Positions 10,798 through 18,812 of a stretch of DNA of 64,000 nt are shown one piece after another. Numbering within the stretch: the first letter of the stretch is position 1; the number at the start of each line of letters is the position of its first letter. Origin of the DNA: Janthinobacterium psychrotolerans (GTDB lineage Bacteria > Pseudomonadota > Gammaproteobacteria > Burkholderiales > Burkholderiaceae_D); contig NZ_LOCQ01000050.1 of assembly GCF_001677885.1 (NCBI RefSeq), positions 62,001 through 126,000 on the forward strand, written 5' to 3'. The notes under the pieces are model-generated. The model made no database searches, was not told the origin of the DNA, and saw only the letters and a list, made by a program, of their open reading frames with translations. The position numbers and the translations under genes were made by a program.

Positions 10798-11050
10798 GTG
10801 GTTTCCTAATTATTTTATCCGCCCTTATAGGGCAGTTTTTGATAAATTGCGAGCACTAAATCATGTTCAATACGTTTTTGTTTCCGGCTTTAGTTTTTAA
10901 GTAAGTTGCTTTTCCATCCGTGCTGATAGCGCGGACTCCCCAAACGAATAAAACGTGCAAACCTTATTCGTTCAAGCAATACATAAAACCATAGCGTATA
11001 ACTTAGTGTCAATAAGGAGCGAACATTTAGTGCATAGAAACAACAACGTG
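10798..11050 (-). promoter_or_regulatory. Promoter/5' leader region of the TonB-dependent receptor
   Basis: This stretch, AT-richer than the surrounding genes, has no credible gene. It contains the perfect dyad gcccttatagggc at 10821-10833, close to the receptor start, which could be an operator or a leader stem. I could not identify a sigma-54 promoter here: no GG/GC pair has the required 10-base spacing. A specific sigma-70 promoter is not asserted. Confidence 0.35.
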
Positions 11051-11078
11051 AAAAAAACCCGGGTTTTTCATTACCCGG
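11051..11078 (-). terminator. Minus-strand terminator inside the region upstream of the TonB receptor
   Basis: On the minus strand CCGGGT, an 8-base loop and ACCCGG are followed by G and seven Ts. It is about 250 bases upstream of the receptor ATG and about 300 bases past the stop of the next upstream gene. That gene has its own terminator at 11211-11280. This one therefore ends some other transcript: a small RNA or an attenuated leader. Confidence 0.7.
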
Positions 11079-11130
11079 ATGACGCACCGAAATGGTGCAT
11101 TGCAATAACAAACTTTTCCGCGTAAGCAAG
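11051..11130 (-). ncRNA. Candidate small RNA or attenuator leader
   Basis: Read on the minus strand, a -10-like TATATGAG near 11129-11122 is followed by a hairpin (GCACC-ATTTC-GGTGC, 11084-11098) and then the strong terminator at 11051-11078. The unit lies between two terminators and contains no ORF. It could be a short sRNA or the prematurely terminated leader of the TonB receptor mRNA. The 5' end is only a guess. Confidence 0.3.
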
Positions 11131-11210
11131 GGCATTATTCTCATATAACAGGGAATCAGATGCTTTAAGATGGACAGTTTTTGCACCGCAACAGGGCAGT
11201 CGCCAGACAT

Positions 11211-11280
11211 AAAAAAAGCGCCATCATGGCCACCGCTGGTCAGCCACGAAAAGGCTGCCAGCGTTGGCGCCATGAGGCGC
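11211..11280 (-). terminator. Terminator of the Sel1-repeat protein gene
   Basis: A long imperfect hairpin has outer arms around cgccatcatggccaccgctgg and its near-complement, and an inner stem cagcc/ggctg. On the minus strand it ends in a run of seven Ts. It lies about 95 bases past the stop of the minus-strand gene at 11374. Confidence 0.8.
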
Positions 11281-11373
11281 GACAACATACAAGAGGAGTG
11301 ATGCGGAGATGTTGCGAAAATACAACACCAAACAGTAGTGAATTTACCTGTCAAACATCTCAGCAAACAGGAT

Positions 11374-12168
11374 TTATTTATTCATGCCGACGGCAAGCAC
11401 TTGCTTGCGTGTTATCAGTTCACTTTGAAGCCGGCTAACTCGCTGCATTTCATTTTCCGTATTAACTTTAATCTCTTTGGCTACCGAATTATTATCAGAC
11501 GCGAATTTTTCGGTAGCAGCCTTCCATGAATTGCTTTCTTCTGCCACACCCTTTTCAATCTGCTTCGCATTATTCCATATATTCTCATACACTTTGCTGA
11601 TCAATACCGATGATTTCTTGAATTCCTCATTATTCATGAGCGGCAGGATGGATGAACTGATGGTTTTTTCAGGTGGCGCCACATTACGCAAATTGCTAAC
11701 GAAACGATCGTAGCATTGGGTCCACGCGCCGATGGAAGCATTCACGGCGGCTATCTCCTCGTTGGTGGTCGAGCGCGCAGGAATGGCAGGACGGGTGCAG
11801 CCGAATTTTGCGTAGGCCGCGTTCGCGCCATCAAAGCTGGTGGTGTAATAGGCAATATCGGCACGGTGTGCCTGGCGTTGCTTCACTGCTGCCAATGAAG
11901 TAGCAGCCTCGGCACTGCCCTTGGCAGCGGCCTGCTTGAGCCAAAATTCCGCCTTGTCCGCATCCTCAACCGTTCCCTCGCCAAAACCGTACATTTCACC
12001 GAGTTGCCACTGCGCGCTGAAATTGCCTTCATGGGCCAGCTTATTAAAAATTTGAAATGCTTTGTAAAATTGTTTGTCATCCCAAAGTTTTTGCGCATCC
12101 TCAAGTTCGGCTGCTTGCACAAAGCCAAAACTTGTCAACAACAACATTGCCAGAGTGATCTTTTTCAT
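11374..12168 (-). CDS. Periplasmic Sel1-repeat (TPR-like) protein
   Basis: The start chosen is ATG 12168, whose GGGAGGA ribosome site occupies the codons of the longer frame. The 264-residue product begins with a signal peptide (KKITLAMLLLTSFGFVQAAE). At about residues 25-90 it has Sel1/TPR helices (AQKLWDDKQFYKAFQIFNKL, AQWQLGEMYGFGEGTVEDAD, AEFWLKQAAAKGSAEA). The remainder, with two cysteines (FGCTRP, WTQCYDRF) and long charged helices, is unrecognised. Sel1 proteins usually scaffold protein contacts. Base composition is noticeably more AT-rich than the flanks, so horizontal origin is possible. No partner gene is adjacent. Confidence 0.75.
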   Translation of the reverse strand: MKKITLAMLLLTSFGFVQAAELEDAQKLWDDKQFYKAFQIFNKLAHEGNFSAQWQLGEMYGFGEGTVEDADKAEFWLKQAAAKGSAEAATSLAAVKQRQAHRADIAYYTTSFDGANAAYAKFGCTRPAIPARSTTNEEIAAVNASIGAWTQCYDRFVSNLRNVAPPEKTISSSILPLMNNEEFKKSSVLISKVYENIWNNAKQIEKGVAEESNSWKAATEKFASDNNSVAKEIKVNTENEMQRVSRLQSELITRKQVLAVGMNK

Positions 12169-12724
12169 GCTTCCTCCCAAATAGTTAATTACTGACGCAG
12201 CTAACTTCGCATAAACACTAATGCAGCAGAGTTAAAGCAGGTCACCATTGAAGCCAGGATAACGTTGCCACAACGAACAAGACTTTATTTTCAACTGCAA
12301 CGCTTCACGTATAGTGCCATATATTTTTTTGCATCGGAAAAGCAAGTGATAAGACAAGAAAAACGTTGAAAAAAACTACAGATACCAGAACATCATGAAA
12401 AAAATGCTGCTCATCATTGTGGCAAAGGCCGGCCGCTGACAGCGCTGCCAAGCCGTCGCTGTGGCGCAGAGGGCAAACTGTTCTTGACGGAAAGGCCCTG
12501 TTGTGCGAACCGCTGTTAATAATGCCCTGCATGCGCATATGCACTATCGCGTTGCAATCAACGGGTAGCCGATGCCGTACCAGCGGCCGGGCCGGGCCGT
12601 TAACAGCGCCAGGCAAGCTGGCCAGGTAAACAGGTAAAATAGCGCCCTGATTCGCTGGTGATCGCACCGCGTCTCATGAACTCTCCGCTAACTACGGAGC
12701 CAAGCAATTTTCCAGATATTGACC
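12169..12724. other. Intergenic region without a recognisable gene
   Basis: This AT-rich stretch separates the divergent Sel1-repeat gene and the FAD dehydrogenase. It should hold both promoters; a TAAAAT -10-like box at about 12634 may serve the dehydrogenase. Short frames in it, such as one on the minus strand at 12305-12667, have no family resemblance and no ribosome site. I see nothing else. Confidence 0.5.
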
Positions 12725-14356
12725 ATGCTGCGACTCAACGAAGTAAAACTCCCCCTCGAACACGACGAAGCGGCCCTACCCGCCGCCATCCTGGCGCGCC
12801 TGGCCATTCCCGCCGCCGACCTGCTCGGCTTTACCGTCTTCAAGCGCAGCTACGACGCGCGCAAGCGCAGCGCCGTGGTGCTGATCTATTCGCTGCACGT
12901 CGAGGTACGCAATGAAGCGTTTGTCCTGGCACGCCTGCCGCACGACATCCACCTGATGCCCGCGCCCGATACTGAATACAAGTTCGTCGCCGGTGGCGAA
13001 CAATTGGCCGGCCATAGCCATGAAACGCGCCCGATCGTCATCGGCACCGGCCCGTGCGGACTGTTCGTGGCACTGATCCTGGCGCAAATGGGCCTGCGCC
13101 CCATCATCCTCGAGCGCGGCAAGCAGGTGCGCGAGCGCACCGTCGACACCTTCGGCTTCTGGCGCAAGCGCGAACTCAATCCGGAATCGAACGTGCAGTT
13201 CGGCGAAGGCGGCGCCGGTACCTTTTCCGACGGCAAGCTGTACAGCCAGATCAAGGATCCGAAACACTACGGCCGCAAGGTGCTGACCGAATTCGTCAAG
13301 GCCGGTGCACCCGAGGAAATCATGTATGTCAGCAAACCGCATATCGGCACCTTCCGCCTGGTGAAAATGGTGGAAGAAATGCGCGCCAATATCGAGCAGC
13401 TCGGAGGCGAATACCGTTTCGAGAGCAAGGTGGTCGATATCGATATCGTGCCCGGTGCGGACGGCGGCCAGGTACGCGGCGTGGTGCTGGCCAGCGGCGA
13501 GACCATCGCCAGCAACCACGTGGTGCTGGCGATCGGCCACAGCGCACGCGACACCTTCGAGATGCTGCACCGGCGCGGCGTGTATATCGAGGCAAAACCG
13601 TTCTCGATCGGCTTTCGCGTGGAACACCCGCAGTCGTTGATCGACAGCTGCCGCTTCGGCCCCAGCGCCGGCCACCCCATTCTCGGCGCCGCCGACTACA
13701 AGCTGGTGCATCACGCCAGCAATGGCCGCTCCGTGTACAGCTTCTGCATGTGCCCTGGCGGCACGGTGGTGGCGGCCGCGTCCGAGCCGGGCCGCCTGGT
13801 GACGAATGGCATGAGCCAGTATTCGCGCAACGAGCGCAACGCCAACAGCGCCATCGTGGTGGGCATCACCCCGGCCGACTACCCCGGCGATCCGCTGGCC
13901 GGCATCGCGCTGCAGCGCGAACTCGAAGAGCGCGCGTTCGCCTTGGGTGGCGGCAACTACGACGCGCCGGGCCAGCTGGTCGGCGATTTTGTCGCCGGAC
14001 GCGCCTCGACGGAATTTGGCAGCGTGGTGCCGTCGTACAAGCCGGCCGTGCACCTGACCGACCTGGCGTCGGCCCTGCCCGAGTACGCGATCACGGCGCT
14101 GCGCGAAGCATTTCCGGCATTTAACAAGCAGATCAAGGGCTATTACAAGGCCGACGCCGTGCTGACGGGCGTGGAGACGCGCACTTCGTCGCCGATCCGC
14201 ATCAAGCGCCGCGACGACGACCTGCAAAGCCTGAACACGCGCGGCCTGTTCCCGGCCGGCGAAGGCGCCGGCTATGCGGGTGGCATCCTGTCGGCGGCTG
14301 TCGACGGCATCAAGGTGGCCGAAGCGGTGGCGCTGGCGATCGCAGCCGCCAGGTAA
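12725..14356 (+). CDS. FAD-dependent dehydrogenase (COG2509-type NAD(P)/FAD oxidoreductase)
   Basis: The 543-residue protein has a basic N-terminal region (about 1-95), then a dinucleotide-binding fold beginning IVIGTGPCGLFVALILAQMG and ending with acidic LERG. Family motifs follow: VQFGEGGAGTFSDGKLY, the second nucleotide segment VLAIGHSARDTFEML, and the C-terminal FAD-contacting LFPAGEGAGYAGGILSAA. This matches uncharacterised FAD-utilising dehydrogenases related to the HI0933/BaiN class. The substrate is unknown. ATG 12725 is used; an in-frame TTG lies two codons earlier. It is transcribed alone and convergent with the histidine kinase. Confidence 0.85.
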   Translation: MLRLNEVKLPLEHDEAALPAAILARLAIPAADLLGFTVFKRSYDARKRSAVVLIYSLHVEVRNEAFVLARLPHDIHLMPAPDTEYKFVAGGEQLAGHSHETRPIVIGTGPCGLFVALILAQMGLRPIILERGKQVRERTVDTFGFWRKRELNPESNVQFGEGGAGTFSDGKLYSQIKDPKHYGRKVLTEFVKAGAPEEIMYVSKPHIGTFRLVKMVEEMRANIEQLGGEYRFESKVVDIDIVPGADGGQVRGVVLASGETIASNHVVLAIGHSARDTFEMLHRRGVYIEAKPFSIGFRVEHPQSLIDSCRFGPSAGHPILGAADYKLVHHASNGRSVYSFCMCPGGTVVAAASEPGRLVTNGMSQYSRNERNANSAIVVGITPADYPGDPLAGIALQRELEERAFALGGGNYDAPGQLVGDFVAGRASTEFGSVVPSYKPAVHLTDLASALPEYAITALREAFPAFNKQIKGYYKADAVLTGVETRTSSPIRIKRRDDDLQSLNTRGLFPAGEGAGYAGGILSAAVDGIKVAEAVALAIAAAR

Positions 14357-14365
14357 GGCAAGCCG

Positions 14366-15733
14366 TCAGGCTGCCAGCGGCAGCCTGACATGAATGTGGC
14401 AGCCGGCCGCGCCGTCGACGGCGCGCACCTGGCCGCCCAGCTGCTGCACGATGGTGTGCACGATGTGCATGCCCAGGCCGGAGCCGCCCTTGCCGCGTTT
14501 GGTGGTAAAAAACGGTTCGAACATGTGTTCGCGCACGACGGGCGCCAGGCCAATGCCGTCGTCGCAAAATTCCAGCAGCAGCCAGGTTTTGCCATCCGCC
14601 GGCGCCTCCAGGCTGGCACGGATGGTGATTTTTCCCGGACCGCCGTCCGGGTAGCCGTGGCGGGCGCTGTTCATCAGCAGGTTCGACAGGATCTGCGACA
14701 GCTTGCCCGACGCCAGCCGCACCCGGCAGGTCGGATCGATCTCGATGCTCACCTGCAAGGCGCACTTGCGCAGTTCGGGGCTGTGCGCCGACACCAGCCC
14801 GTGCACGTAGTCGTACAGCACCAGGTCGGCCACGTATTCGCTGGCCTGGTCCACCGCCAGCTGCTTGAAATTGCCGATCAGTTCGGCCGCCCGCGTCAGG
14901 TTGCGCTCGACCAGCGCGGCCGCGCCCGTCAGCGCCTGGGCAATTTCGATCAGTTCGGTACGGCTGACTTTCGGCGCCGACAACATGCACACCAATTGAT
15001 CGGCATAACTGCCCATGCTGGACGCCGCCGTCAGCGCCACGCCGATCGGGGTGTTCACTTCATGCGAGACGCCGGCCACCAGCGAGCCGAGCGCCGCCAT
15101 CTGTTCCTGTTCCAGCAAGCTGGCCTGGGCCGCCAGCAGCGACTCGCCACGCTGGCGCACGGTTTCCTCGAGCTGGCGCGTACGCTCCTGGTGCTGCAGC
15201 TCGGCCGCGCCGCGCGCCGAGAAGATCGACAGCAGCAGCAGCGCCAGCAAGCGCTTGTCTTCGTCGATGGGGCGCGTGTCGATCGCCGACAGGATGCCCA
15301 GGGTGCACCCTTCGGTATCGACCAGCGGCATGCCGACATAGCTTTCGGCATGCATATCGGCCAGCATGGTGTCGAGCGGGAAACGGCGCTGGATGCCGCT
15401 GCCGTGAAAGCACATGTCCTGGCGGGTCACGTCCTGGCAAGGCGTGTGCTGCAGGCTGTATTCGATATTGTCGCGATAGCCCTCGCCGCCCCACAGGGCC
15501 AGGGTACGGATGGCTTCGGCGCCGTCCGCCTGTCGTACCAGGCGCCCGGCGATCACATAGCGCACATCGAGCGCTTCGGCCAGCTCGCGCACGAGGATGC
15601 GCAAAAAATCGTCGCCGCGCGCATGCGCCGTCGAGGCGGTGATCGAGCGCAGCGCCGCTTCGGCCAGGGTGCGCCGCTGCGCCTGGTCGAACAGGGGTTC
15701 TTGCGAATTGACATCAAACAGCGGAATACTCAT
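14366..15733 (-). CDS. Orphan GAF-domain sensor histidine kinase
   Basis: The start ATG 15733 has an AGGAG site just upstream. Residues about 20-180 form a GAF sensory domain (ADMHAESYVGMPLVDTEG, LGILSAIDTRP), followed by a coiled-coil linker with many Glu and Gln (180-212). The dimerisation/phosphoacceptor segment LVAGVSHEVNTPIGVALT has phospho-His at 224. The ATPase domain has N box NLLMNSARHGY, G1 DDGIGLAP and FEPFFTTKRGKGGSGLGMHI. No transmembrane helix is visible, so it probably senses a cytoplasmic signal. No response regulator is adjacent, so it is an orphan kinase whose partner must be elsewhere. All catalytic boxes are intact. Confidence 0.88.
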   Translation of the reverse strand: MSIPLFDVNSQEPLFDQAQRRTLAEAALRSITASTAHARGDDFLRILVRELAEALDVRYVIAGRLVRQADGAEAIRTLALWGGEGYRDNIEYSLQHTPCQDVTRQDMCFHGSGIQRRFPLDTMLADMHAESYVGMPLVDTEGCTLGILSAIDTRPIDEDKRLLALLLLSIFSARGAAELQHQERTRQLEETVRQRGESLLAAQASLLEQEQMAALGSLVAGVSHEVNTPIGVALTAASSMGSYADQLVCMLSAPKVSRTELIEIAQALTGAAALVERNLTRAAELIGNFKQLAVDQASEYVADLVLYDYVHGLVSAHSPELRKCALQVSIEIDPTCRVRLASGKLSQILSNLLMNSARHGYPDGGPGKITIRASLEAPADGKTWLLLEFCDDGIGLAPVVREHMFEPFFTTKRGKGGSGLGMHIVHTIVQQLGGQVRAVDGAAGCHIHVRLPLAA

Positions 15734-15845
15734 GCATGCTCCTGCGCAGCCCGGCAATGGTCCTCCTCGCGGGCCAGCGAAGGCGGACCCTCGCTGATTG
15801 TACCCCTGGATATTGTTGAATAATACAGACGTACGGAAATTTTTA

Positions 15846-16121
15846 GGTTATGTCACCCAATACGGTGGGAACGCGCCGCAGTTGCTGAGGTCTAACTGAT
15901 CAGGTATTTCCTTCCAGGAGCCGATCATGGACACCGCCCAGTGGCAACGCCTATCACAGCCCGCTGCGCGGCTGGCTGCGTGCCTTTCATGGCGTCGCCA
16001 CGCGCTACCTGCCCAACTACCTGGGCTGGCGCTGGATCCTGGACGCCAAAAGAATATTGTCCCCCGAAAGCTTGCTCAGGGCTACTTTGGGGACGTTCCC
16101 ACATTTGCTGGTGACATAGCC
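15846..16121 (-). mobile_element. MITE-like internally deleted IS1595/ISXO2-type element
   Basis: A 276-bp unit is flanked by a perfect 8-bp direct repeat aattttta (15838-15845 and 16122-16129), the duplication length expected of IS1595-family insertion. Its ends are inverted repeats of about 28 bp: ggttatgtcaccc...gtgggaacg on the left, and ggctatgtcacca...gtgggaacg read inward from the right. Inside, MDTAQWQ from the transposase start is joined directly to its C-terminal part ([38 protein letters not shown]). The DDE core is therefore deleted. It cannot encode a transposase but could move in trans. The right target duplicate overlaps the corA stop codon. Confidence 0.85.
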
Positions 16122-16126
16122 AATTT

Positions 16127-17092
16127 TTATAGCCAGCCGGAGCGCTTGAACAGGTAATACATATAGCCGCAGGCGCCGCACATCACGGCCACGGCGGCCG
16201 GATAGCCATATTGCCAGTCCAGTTCCGGCATGAACTTGAAGTTCATGCCCCAGATGCCGGCAAACGCGGTAAACACGGCAAAGATGGCCGCCCAGGCCGC
16301 CAGTTGCTTGTTCACTTCGCTCTCGTCGATGGCCACCATCGACAAATTTACCTGGATCGCCGTGCTGATGGTGTCGCGGATCGAGTCGAGCGTGGCGTTG
16401 ATGCGCGCCAGATGGTCGTGGACGTCGCGGAAATATTCCTGCGTGTCGTGTGCCAGCGGTGGCACCCTGCCGCCATGCAATTTGCCGACCGCTTCCATCA
16501 GCGGCCCCACCACATGGCGCAGCACCATGACCTTGCGCTTCAACTGGTACAGCCGCTCGATATTGACGCGCTCGGTGCCGGAGTCGAACATGCGGTCTTC
16601 GATCGCCTCCAGTTCCGATTCCAGCGCGTCGAGCACGGGAAAATAGCGGTCGACGACGGCGTCCATCAGCGCATACAGGACGAAGGCCGAGCCCTGGCGC
16701 AGCAGGTGCGGTTCGCGTTCGGCGCGCGCCCGTACGCCGAGGAAACCTTGCGAGCAGTTGGTGCGCGACGACAGCACGTAATTGGCGCCGACAAACACAT
16801 CGACTTCGCCCAGCACCAGCTCGTCGCCGACCATTTCCACGGTTTTTACGACCGCAAACAGCGAGTCGCCATATTCTTCGATCTTCGGGCGCTGATGGCC
16901 GCGCTGCGCGTCTTCCACCGCCAGTTCATGCAGGGAAAACTCATGCTGCATCTGTTTCAATTCGTCCGGCGTGGCGTCGAGCAGGGCGACCCACACGAAG
17001 CAGTCGGGCCGCTCCACGTAATCGCTGATATCGTCGATCGGCAAGTCGGCCAGTTTCTTGCCATCCTGGTAGGCCACACAGTTAATCAGCAT
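16127..17092 (-). CDS. corA: CorA-family magnesium/cobalt transporter
   Basis: CorA is a homopentameric inner-membrane channel for Mg2+ and Co2+. The 321-residue protein has a soluble N-terminal domain, a long helical stalk (about 160-255) and two C-terminal transmembrane helices. Between the helices is the diagnostic GMN motif (residues 282-284, IWGMNFKFMPELDW). The basic tail KRSGWL ends at a TAA inside the 8-bp target duplication of the adjacent MITE-like element, so the coding sequence escaped disruption exactly at its stop. The original downstream sequence, including any terminator, was displaced. The start is the first methionine of the frame. Confidence 0.95.
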   Translation of the reverse strand: MLINCVAYQDGKKLADLPIDDISDYVERPDCFVWVALLDATPDELKQMQHEFSLHELAVEDAQRGHQRPKIEEYGDSLFAVVKTVEMVGDELVLGEVDVFVGANYVLSSRTNCSQGFLGVRARAEREPHLLRQGSAFVLYALMDAVVDRYFPVLDALESELEAIEDRMFDSGTERVNIERLYQLKRKVMVLRHVVGPLMEAVGKLHGGRVPPLAHDTQEYFRDVHDHLARINATLDSIRDTISTAIQVNLSMVAIDESEVNKQLAAWAAIFAVFTAFAGIWGMNFKFMPELDWQYGYPAAVAVMCGACGYMYYLFKRSGWL

Positions 17093-17248
17093 ACAATTCC
17101 ACAGTTCAAGTTGACGCCGGACGACACAGTCCGGCAGGCGCCAGCTTACCCTATTGTTCGCGCTATGTTGTGGCGTGTATGGAAACAGGCGGGAAGGAAA
17201 GCGGGCGGAGCAGAACGCCCCGCCCGGAAGGAACAGTTGCTACCGCAA

Positions 17249-18751
17249 TCAGTCTTCCTTGGCGCCGTCGATGCCCAGTTCGGCGATCTTGCGGGTGATG
17301 GTGTTGCGGCCGATGCCCAGGCGCACGGCGGCGTCATTCTTGCGGCCGTGCGTATGCTTGAGCGCGGTCTTGATCAGGGCCGACTCGAACTGGCGTCCCA
17401 GCACGGCCATCACTTCCTGCTGGCCGGCGCCCAGCATGCCGGCCGCCTGCAGTTCCAGCAGCCCGATCCAGCCCGGTGGCGCGCCGTTGACGGGCACGGC
17501 GGCATCGAACACCTGGCCGCCGTGCGGCGCGCTGGCCGCTGGCTCGCCCTGCGCCTGCGGCGGCGCCGGCGCATTGACCATGCCGGTCGACTCGCCCTGC
17601 CCCTGCGTCAGCTCCAGCGGCAAGTCCTTGATTTCCACCGTCTGGCCTGGCGCCATCACGGTAATCCAGTTGCACAGGTTTTCCAGCTGGCGCACGTTGC
17701 CGGGCAAGTCGAGGCTGCTGAGGAACTGCATGGTCGGCTCGCTCATGCGTTTCGCTTCCACGCCGAGCTGGCGCGCGCTCTGCACCAGGAAGTGACGCAC
17801 CAGAATGGGGATGTCCTCGCGCCGCTCCCTCAAACTGGGCAGGCGCAGGCGGATCACGTTCAGGCGGTGATACAAGTCTTCGCGGAACAGGCCGTCGCGC
17901 ACGCGCTGCTCGAGGTTCTGGTGCGTGGCGGTAATCACACGCACATTGGCCTTCATCGGCTGATGGCCGCCGACGCGGTAAAAATGCCCGTCCGACAGCA
18001 CCCGCAGCAGGCGCGTCTGCAGGTCGAACGGCATGTCGCCGATCTCGTCCAGGAACAGGGTGCCGTTTTCGGCCTGCTCGAAGCGGCCGCGCCGCGTCGT
18101 CTGCGCGCCCGTAAAGGCGCCGCGTTCATGGCCGAACAGTTCCGATTCAAGCAGGTCCTTCGGAATCGCCGCCGTGTTCAGGGCAATGAACGGCTGGGCC
18201 GCGCGCGGACTGTGCTTGTGCAGCGCGCGCGCCACCAGTTCCTTGCCGGAACCGGATTCGCCGGTAATCAACACCGTGACGTTCGATTGCGACAAACGGC
18301 CGATGGCACGAAACACTTCCTGCATCGCCGGCGCCTGGCCGAGGATTTCCGGCGTTTCCGACGGCCCCGACTCGACGCTGGTCTCGCGCAGGCTTTCTTC
18401 GAGCGCGCGGCGTATCAGTTCGACCGCCTTGTCGATGTCGAAGGGCTTGGCCAGGTATTCGAAGGCGCCGCCCTGGAAGGCGGCGACGGCCGAATCGAGG
18501 TCGGAAAAGGCGGTAATGATAATGACCGGCAAGCCGGGAAAGCGCGTCTTGACCATTTGCAGCAGGTCGAGTCCCGAGGCACCCGGCATGCGGATGTCGG
18601 ACACCAGCACCTGCGGCGTATCGAACTCGAGCGCGGCAATGGCGTCGCGCGCATTGGCAAAGCTCTTGGTGGCCAGGTTTTCACGGGCCAGGGCTTTTTC
18701 CAGCACCCAGCGGATTGATTCGTCGTCGTCAACTATCCAGATTGGCTTCAT
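17249..18751 (-). CDS. ntrC: Nitrogen regulation response regulator NtrC
   Basis: A sigma-54 activator of nitrogen genes. The 500-residue protein has a receiver domain (WIVDDDESIRWVLE, phosphoacceptor Asp52 in VSDIRMPG). Its AAA+ domain carries Walker A GESGSGKE (164-171) and the sigma-54-contacting GAFTGA loop (211-216), with ERREDIPILVRHF further on. A Fis-type helix-turn-helix closes the protein (KNDAAVRLGIGRNTITRKIA). An Ala/Pro/Gly linker precedes the DNA-binding domain. The start ATG 18751 matches the family beginning MKPIWIVDD; the open frame extends upstream into the ntrB gap. It follows ntrB by 61 bases. NtrC-type sites occur upstream of glnA in this window. Confidence 0.97.
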   Translation of the reverse strand: MKPIWIVDDDESIRWVLEKALARENLATKSFANARDAIAALEFDTPQVLVSDIRMPGASGLDLLQMVKTRFPGLPVIIITAFSDLDSAVAAFQGGAFEYLAKPFDIDKAVELIRRALEESLRETSVESGPSETPEILGQAPAMQEVFRAIGRLSQSNVTVLITGESGSGKELVARALHKHSPRAAQPFIALNTAAIPKDLLESELFGHERGAFTGAQTTRRGRFEQAENGTLFLDEIGDMPFDLQTRLLRVLSDGHFYRVGGHQPMKANVRVITATHQNLEQRVRDGLFREDLYHRLNVIRLRLPSLRERREDIPILVRHFLVQSARQLGVEAKRMSEPTMQFLSSLDLPGNVRQLENLCNWITVMAPGQTVEIKDLPLELTQGQGESTGMVNAPAPPQAQGEPAASAPHGGQVFDAAVPVNGAPPGWIGLLELQAAGMLGAGQQEVMAVLGRQFESALIKTALKHTHGRKNDAAVRLGIGRNTITRKIAELGIDGAKED

Positions 18752-18812
18752 TAGTGTGTGCGTCCCGCAATGGATTTCATGAGTGGGATACGACGGCAGG
18801 TGCTTCCCACGC

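Noticed and set aside
10798-11050. Sigma-54 promoter for the TonB receptor
   Set aside because: Prompted by the NtrC-like dyad, I checked GG/GC pairs on the minus strand. The nearest candidates have 8, 11 or 14 bases between them instead of 10.
12305-12667. 120-codon minus-strand frame upstream of the FAD dehydrogenase
   Set aside because: It has no ribosome site and no family resemblance, and its composition is unlike a gene; it is probably chance.
16211-18718. 835-codon plus-strand frame over corA and ntrC
   Set aside because: It is a shadow of two well-identified minus-strand genes, with no ribosome site or motif of its own.
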